From the NCBI RefSeq assembly GCF_030913365.1, contig NZ_CP133160.1, positions 2,135,001 through 2,199,000 on the forward strand: a stretch of 64,000 nucleotides of DNA, written 5' to 3'. The notes beneath the pieces were generated by a model that was given only the letters and a program-made list of their open reading frames with translations, had not been told where the DNA came from and did not search any database. This stretch comes from Stenotrophomonas sp. 24(2023). GTDB taxonomy: Bacteria; Pseudomonadota; Gammaproteobacteria; Xanthomonadales; Xanthomonadaceae. Every line of letters begins with the position of its first letter. Position 1 is the first letter of the stretch. A program made the position numbers and the translations under genes. Of this stretch, positions 59,243 through 64,000 are shown in pieces.

Positions 59243-60046
59243 TCAGCGCAGCGGCGGGTCCGGCACATAACGCTGCGGGAAGGCCTGCGGCGTGCGGTCT
59301 GCCGGGCGCGGCGGGGTCAGGATGATGCCCCGCGCGCGCAGGTTGCGCACGCTGTCATAGCGCAGCTGGGCGACCTGGATGGGCTGGCGCGTGTCGCGCT
59401 GGAAATCGGTATCGCGTACCGATGAGGCCTCGCGCTCGCCGTGGCCGGTGCCCAGCGAGGGGGCCGGCCGCGCCGCGCGGGCCATCGTGCCGGCGGCGCG
59501 GTCGCTGATGACGGCCGCTTCGGCCACCGGTGCCGGTGGTGCCGGGGCGGCGGGCGCGATGGGGGCATAGTCCAGGCGCGAGCGCGGCCGCTCGTTGAAC
59601 ACCGCGATGCCGACCACGCCGACATTGTCGGGGCGGTCGGTGCGGCTGGCATAGCTGCCGCCGGGGGTGCTGAACACAAACTGGGCCACCTCATCCTGCG
59701 ATTTGCGCCAGCCGGTGATATCCGCGCTCTGCCATGGGTTGAGCACGTAGCCGGTCTGGTCCGGGGCCGCGGTCTGCCCGCTGATCGCGTTCACCCCATC
59801 CACCGACAGCACCACCAGCACCCGGCGCGGGCTGTCGTTGTACAGGCGTACCGCGTAGCGGTGGCCCCGTTCGCCGGGTACCCAGTACTGGCCCTGGGCC
59901 GGGTAGGCCGGCAGCAGCTGGCCGCTGTCACGGTCCAGCAGGGACAACCGCACCGGCTGGCCTTCGGGCAGTGGTGCCGGGGGCATCGGCGCGGGGCGGA
60001 AGCCGGCCAGGGGCAGGACCAGCAGCAGGGCAAGCAGGCGTTTCAT
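59243..60046 (-). CDS. hypothetical exported protein (267 aa)
   Basis: An exported 267-aa protein with a signal peptide (MKRLLALLLVLPLAGF) and GGAGAAC before ATG 60046. The first half is beta-rich (VRLSLLDRDSGQLLP, YAVRLYNDSPRRVLVVLSVDGVNAI), followed by a Pro/Ala-rich linker and an Arg-rich end. I recognise no family by eye. The frame is open for another 2.4 kb upstream, which is a GC-skew shadow across trpS. Divergent from trpS. Confidence 0.65.
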   Translation of the reverse strand: MKRLLALLLVLPLAGFRPAPMPPAPLPEGQPVRLSLLDRDSGQLLPAYPAQGQYWVPGERGHRYAVRLYNDSPRRVLVVLSVDGVNAISGQTAAPDQTGYVLNPWQSADITGWRKSQDEVAQFVFSTPGGSYASRTDRPDNVGVVGIAVFNERPRSRLDYAPIAPAAPAPPAPVAEAAVISDRAAGTMARAARPAPSLGTGHGEREASSVRDTDFQRDTRQPIQVAQLRYDSVRNLRARGIILTPPRPADRTPQAFPQRYVPDPPLR

Positions 60047-60154
60047 GGGCGTTCTCCGGCGGGGTTGCCCGGTACAACGGGCCAGCACGGCAGGCGGGGT
60101 TGGCGGCATGCAGGGTAAACTGGACCCGTTCATCGAAGGTTTCCTCACGCAGTC

Positions 60155-61450
60155 ATGACGACCCGAGTCCTTACCGGCATCACCCCCTCCGGCACGCCCC
60201 ACCTGGGCAACTACGTTGGCGCGATCCGTCCGGCCATCGCCGCCAGCCGTGCCGCTGGCATCGAGAGCTTCTTCTTCCTGGCCGACCTGCACAGCCTGAT
60301 CAAGTCGCAGGACCCGGCACGCACCCAGCGCGCCACCCTGGAAATCGCCGCCAGCTGGCTGGCCTGTGGCCTGGACCCGGAACACGTGTGGTTCTACCGC
60401 CAGAGCGACATCCGCGAGACCACCGAGCTGATGTGGTTCCTGACCGCCATCGCCAGCAAGGGCATCCTCAACCGTGCCCACGCCTACAAGGCGGCGGTGG
60501 ACAAGAACCGCGAGGAAGGCCTGGACGAGGATGCGGGCGTCAGCGCCGGCCTGTTCATGTACCCGGTGCTGATGGCCGCCGACATCCTGATCTTCAAGGC
60601 CAACCACGTGCCGGTGGGCCGTGACCAGATCCAGCACATCGAGATGGCGCGCGATTTCGCCCAGCGCTTCAACCACGTGTACGGCAAGGAATACTTCCCG
60701 CTGCCGGAGGTGGTGATCGATGAGCAGGTGGCCACGCTGGCGGGCCTGGACGGCCGCAAGATGAGCAAGAGCTACCACAACACCATTCCGCTGTTCACCC
60801 CACGCGATGAACTGAAGAAACTGGTGTTCTCGATCCTGACCGATTCGCGCGCACCGGGCGAGCCGAAGGACACCGAAGGTTCGGCGCTGTTCCAGATGTA
60901 CCAGGCCTTCGCCACGGCCGAGCAGACGGCGGCCTTCGCCCAGGCGTTCGCCGCGGGCATCAGCTGGGGCGATGCCAAGCAGCAGCTGTTCGAGCGCATC
61001 GACAGCGAACTGGCCCCGCTGCGCGAGCGCTACAACGCGCTGATGGCCGAGCCGGAAAAGATCGAAGCGCTGCTCAAGCGCCGTGGCCAGCAGCTGCGCG
61101 AAACCTTTGCGGTGCCGCTGCTGGCGGAACTGCGTCAGGCCGTGGGCCTGCGCGACCTGTCCAGTGCCGGTGACATCGCCAGCGACGATGCCGGCGTGGC
61201 CCGCGTGGCGCCGCCGCTGTTCAAGCAGTACCGCGAAAAGGACGGCCGCTTCTACTTCAAGCTGACCGCTGGCGATGGCACGCTGCTGATCCAGAGCGCA
61301 GGCTTCGATTCGCCGCGTGATGCCGGCCAGCTGATTGCCGTGCTCAAGCAGGCCGAGCACGGCGATGCCCTGCAGAGCGAGCTGTTCACGCTTGAGGCCG
61401 AGGTGGATGCGGTGCTGGCGGCGCTGGCAGTGTTGCGCGAAGACGCCTGA
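60155..61450 (+). CDS. trpS: tryptophan-tRNA ligase
   Basis: Class I aminoacyl-tRNA synthetase charging tRNA-Trp. HIGH is represented by TPSGTPHLGN (residues 10-19) and KMSKS by GRKMSKSYHNT (about 201-211). At 431 aa it is about 100 residues longer than E. coli TrpS; the extra C-terminal part (DLSSAGDIASDDAGVARVA, YFKLTAGDGTLLIQS) is an added beta domain. ATG 60155 gives the standard N-terminus. Confidence 0.94.
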   Translation: MTTRVLTGITPSGTPHLGNYVGAIRPAIAASRAAGIESFFFLADLHSLIKSQDPARTQRATLEIAASWLACGLDPEHVWFYRQSDIRETTELMWFLTAIASKGILNRAHAYKAAVDKNREEGLDEDAGVSAGLFMYPVLMAADILIFKANHVPVGRDQIQHIEMARDFAQRFNHVYGKEYFPLPEVVIDEQVATLAGLDGRKMSKSYHNTIPLFTPRDELKKLVFSILTDSRAPGEPKDTEGSALFQMYQAFATAEQTAAFAQAFAAGISWGDAKQQLFERIDSELAPLRERYNALMAEPEKIEALLKRRGQQLRETFAVPLLAELRQAVGLRDLSSAGDIASDDAGVARVAPPLFKQYREKDGRFYFKLTAGDGTLLIQSAGFDSPRDAGQLIAVLKQAEHGDALQSELFTLEAEVDAVLAALAVLREDA

Positions 61451-61530
61451 GGTGAGGGTGCCGGCCGGGGCCGGTACACCCGGGCAGCAGGGGCCATGGC
61501 ATGATGCCGGCACGCCGATGGCGTGCTGAC

Positions 61531-61836
61531 ATGGAGTCTGCGATGGCCTGGTTGTCGCTGCTGCTGTTCCTGCCCTGGTTCCTGCTGCTGGGCAGCCTGT
61601 TCTGGCTGTTCCCGCGCCAGCCGCGCACCGCGCGGCGGCGCCTGTTCGACGGGGGCACGCTGCTGCTGGCCCTGGTGTTGAGCGTACTGGCCATGCACTG
61701 GGGCTACCGCATGGGCCTGGCCGAGCAGGGCGCTGGGCCGATCTGGCCACAGGTGCTGGCGGTGCTGTACGCCTATGGCGCGTTCCTGGCAGTGCTGGTA
61801 CTGGCGGTGCTGCTGCGCGGCAACGCGTGCCGGTAA
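61531..61836 (+). CDS. small membrane protein (101 aa)
   Basis: A 101-aa protein with three hydrophobic segments (LSLLLFLPWFLLLGSLFWLF at 7-27, TLLLALVLSVLAMHW near 42-60 and LAVLYAYGAFLAVLVLAVLL near 76-95) and an Arg-rich loop between the first two. No family recognised. Starts at 61501, 61531 or 61543 are possible. It is 80 bp after trpS. Confidence 0.6.
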   Translation: MESAMAWLSLLLFLPWFLLLGSLFWLFPRQPRTARRRLFDGGTLLLALVLSVLAMHWGYRMGLAEQGAGPIWPQVLAVLYAYGAFLAVLVLAVLLRGNACR

Positions 61837-62007
61837 CGTGCAGCACCCCGCGCCCCGCGCGACTGACAGCCGCTGCTGCCACCGCAGCCCGCTGCCGCGA
61901 TCCGTCCCGGTGCCAGGCGGGCGGCGTCCGACCAAAGCCGCATCGAACCGGTGCCGCTGGCGCGCCTACCATGGGGGTCCGTCTCCGATTCCGCCAGGTG
62001 CGCGCCG

Positions 62008-62940
62008 ATGACCGCCGACCCCAGCATCCACACCATCGATACCGGTTTCCAGCGTGAGCGCTTCGATGCCGCTTACCTGATCGTGGAAAACGGTCGTGCC
62101 GCCTTCGTCGATTGCGGTACCGGGCTGGCCGTGCCACGCATGCTGCAGGCCCTGGCCGATACCGGGCTGGGGGTGGAAGCCGTGGACTGGCTGCTGTTGA
62201 CCCATGTGCACCTGGACCATGCCGGGGGGGCCGGCCTGCTGATGCAGCACCTGCCCAATGCACGCGCGGTGCTGCACCCGCGCGGTGCCCCGCACATGAT
62301 CGACCCGACCCGGCTGATCGCCGGTGCGACGCAGGTCTACGGTGCCGAGGAAATCGCCCGCAGCTATGGCCGCATCGAGGCCATTCCGGCTGCGCGCGTG
62401 GTGGTGGCCGAGGATGGGCACCGCATCGACCTGGCCGGCCGTGAACTGCTGCTGCTGCATACCCCGGGGCATGCGCTGCACCACTACTGCGTGTGGGATG
62501 CACGCAGCCGCAGCTGGTTCACCGGCGATACCTTCGGTATTTCCTACCGTGAACTGGACAGTGCGCAGGGGGCCTTCATCTTCCCCACGTCCTCGCCGGT
62601 GCAGTTCGACCCGGAAGCGATGAAGGCCTCGATCCAGCGGCTGATGGCCTACGGCCCGCAGGCGATGTACGTGACCCACTTCGACCGCGTTGAACAGGTG
62701 CCGAAGCTGGCTGCCGACCTGCTGGAGCAGATCGATGCCATGGCCACCATCGGCCGCCAGTGCGATGGCCGCGCCGACCGCCACCGCTGCCTGCTGGCGG
62801 CACTGCGCGCGCTGTACCTGGAACGGGCACAGGCTCATGGGTGTGGCCTGGATGAAGAGGCGGTGGCCGCCGTGCTGGCCATGGACATCGAGCTCAACGC
62901 ACAGGGCCTGGCCTGCTGGCTGGACCGCGCCCGGCGCTGA
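62008..62940 (+). CDS. MBL-fold metallohydrolase
   Basis: A 310-aa cytosolic metallo-beta-lactamase-fold hydrolase. The zinc motif THVHLDHAGG has His66, His68, Asp70, His71. LLLHTPGHALHHYC and GDTFGISYRELD supply further ligands, and a helical C-terminal domain (about 220-310) follows. No signal peptide. ATG 62008 was preferred to 61951. The substrate is unknown; the glyoxalase II-like layout suggests a thioester or ester. Confidence 0.88.
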   Translation: MTADPSIHTIDTGFQRERFDAAYLIVENGRAAFVDCGTGLAVPRMLQALADTGLGVEAVDWLLLTHVHLDHAGGAGLLMQHLPNARAVLHPRGAPHMIDPTRLIAGATQVYGAEEIARSYGRIEAIPAARVVVAEDGHRIDLAGRELLLLHTPGHALHHYCVWDARSRSWFTGDTFGISYRELDSAQGAFIFPTSSPVQFDPEAMKASIQRLMAYGPQAMYVTHFDRVEQVPKLAADLLEQIDAMATIGRQCDGRADRHRCLLAALRALYLERAQAHGCGLDEEAVAAVLAMDIELNAQGLACWLDRARR

Positions 62941-63013
62941 ACCGCACGGCGCGCCGTCATCGCGCTGTCACGTTACACTTCAGGCTTCTCTTCCGTCGTG
63001 CCGTGGTGCTGCC

Positions 63014-64000
63014 GTGAATCCGATGCGCGTGCTGTTGCTGTCTTCCTGCCTGTTCGTCGGCGGCCTTGCACAGGCGGCCAATGACCTGCCCGGGGGCGGA
63101 ATCGACCCGCAGGCACTGTCGCGGCATGTGCGGATCCTGGCCTCGGATGACTTCGAGGGGCGCGCACCGGCCACCCCTGGCGAAGAGCGCACCGTGCAGT
63201 ACCTGATCGAGCAGTTCCGCAGTTACGGGCTGCAGCCCGGTGGCGTGGATGGCAGCTGGGTGCAGCCGGTACCGCTGGTGCGCGCGCAGCTCGATGGCCC
63301 GGCCACGGCCAGCCTGCAGCTGAAGGCGGGCAGGCGTACCCTGGCCAATGGCGAGGACGTGACCCTGCAGAGCCTGCAGCCACGTGCCCGCGTGCAGATC
63401 AAGGATGCGCCGCTGGTGTTCGTCGGCTACGGCATCGATGCCCCCGAGCGCCACTGGAACGACTACAAGGATGTGGACCTGCACGGCAAGATCGCCGTGG
63501 TGCTGATCAACGATGCCGATTTCGAGAGCGATGCTGCCGGCGCATTCGATGGCAAGGCGGTGACCTACTACGGGCGCTGGACCTACAAGTTCGAGGAGGC
63601 CGCGCGCCGCGGTGCCGAGGGCGTGCTGATCGTGCACGAGACCGCCCCGGCCGCCTACGGCTGGGCCACGGTGAAAAGTTCGGGCACCTCGCCGCTGTTC
63701 GATATCGAGCGCAGCGACCGCGAGGCGATGGTCCAGCACACGCCGCTGCGTGGCTGGATGCAGCGCTCGCTGGCCGAGGCGATCTTCGCCGACGCCGGGC
63801 TGGATTTCGAAGCCGAGAAGCGCAAGGCGATGCGCGCCGACTTCCGCCCGGTGGCGCTGGACAATGCCCGCCTGAGCGTGGATTTCAAGGTCAAGCGCGA
63901 GCAGGTGGTCACCCGCAACGTGGTGGCCAAGCTGCCCGGTGGCACCCATGCCGATGAATCGGTGATCTTCTCCGCGCACTGGGATGCCTTCGGTATCGGC
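63014..64000 (+). CDS. M28-family metallopeptidase, N-terminal part (runs off the window)
   Basis: The frame opens at GTG 63014 (or ATG 63023) and stays open to base 64000, 329 residues. A signal peptide (VLLLSSCLFVGGLAQAA) is followed by the M28 start (LSRHVRILASDDFEGRAPATPGEERTVQYLIEQF), a PA-like insert (LVFVGYGIDAPERHWNDYKDVDLHGKIAVVL) and the first zinc motif SAHWDAFG at the very end. It is an aminopeptidase-type exported enzyme. The C-terminal ligands are outside the window. Confidence 0.88.
   Translation, partial: MNPMRVLLLSSCLFVGGLAQAANDLPGGGIDPQALSRHVRILASDDFEGRAPATPGEERTVQYLIEQFRSYGLQPGGVDGSWVQPVPLVRAQLDGPATASLQLKAGRRTLANGEDVTLQSLQPRARVQIKDAPLVFVGYGIDAPERHWNDYKDVDLHGKIAVVLINDADFESDAAGAFDGKAVTYYGRWTYKFEEAARRGAEGVLIVHETAPAAYGWATVKSSGTSPLFDIERSDREAMVQHTPLRGWMQRSLAEAIFADAGLDFEAEKRKAMRADFRPVALDNARLSVDFKVKREQVVTRNVVAKLPGGTHADESVIFSAHWDAFGIG

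Noticed and set aside
59243..62503. 1086-codon open frame on the minus strand across trpS and its neighbours
   Set aside because: Only the last 267 codons (from ATG 60046) have a signal peptide and ribosome site. The rest mirrors trpS codon bias and is Arg/His/Gly-rich, a high-GC shadow.
1..64000. CRISPR arrays, IS elements and integrases
   Set aside because: No regularly spaced direct repeats and no transposase or integrase motif were seen. The only phage-type genes are tail genes.

Overview
The window is high-GC (about two-thirds G+C) gammaproteobacterial chromosome. The GTAG-headed palindromes at 17.1 and 18.1 kb match the SMAG repeats of the Stenotrophomonas maltophilia group. Gene content fits Stenotrophomonas, or at least Xanthomonadaceae: class Ia nrdA/nrdB split by a small ORF, a valine-degradation operon next to a ScfR-type regulator, and phoPQ behind a PepSY-like gene. 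This assignment is made by eye, without a database search.

1-19.8 kb is core metabolism and housekeeping. It holds an alpha/beta hydrolase overlapping zapE, then nrdA, a 48-codon ORF and nrdB. The nrdA-nrdB interval is AT-rich and crowded with intrinsic terminators, so the two reductase subunits are probably not a simple co-transcript. Next come an acyl-CoA thioesterase, a sirtuin, an Old Yellow Enzyme, purU, pncA, queH, a periplasmic two-DTG aspartic protease, a patatin and a DUF1028 protein. The DUF1028 gene is bracketed by SMAG repeats and a 102-bp cruciform-forming element.

19.8-25.4 kb is a compact valine/isobutyrate catabolic operon: mmsA, isobutyryl-CoA dehydrogenase, enoyl-CoA hydratase, HIBYL-CoA hydrolase and mmsB. 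Four of its genes overlap by ATGA, and it is divergent from a short-chain fatty acyl-CoA regulator. Convergent ohr and a CDF-type transporter follow.

27.2-42.4 kb is a complete lambda-type non-contractile tail module: head-tail connector, head closure, DUF3168 completion protein, tail tube, G/GT chaperone with a programmed -1 frameshift, short tape measure, M, two fibre paralogues, L, K, I, J and four tandem tip-protein genes. No terminase, portal, capsid, integrase, repressor or lysis gene lies inside it. It starts with a strong promoter followed at once by an intrinsic terminator, which suggests antitermination control. It ends about 110 bp before dusA, a known prophage attachment gene. It is either a well-kept prophage remnant or a domesticated headless tail particle.

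42.4-50.1 kb holds dusA, a PepSY-like gene with phoP and phoQ, mtfA, birA-coaX-SPOR and tRNA-Thr(TGT). 50.1-53.4 kb, just after the tRNA, is an accessory patch: a truncated antitoxin, a serine hydrolase, an orphan secreted protein and a probable frameshifted gene. 53.4-64 kb is ordinary again: an MFS exporter, an alkylsulfatase-like MBL protein with a divergent LysR regulator, arginase, two entericidin lipoproteins, CsbD, trpS, a second MBL hydrolase and the start of an M28 peptidase.
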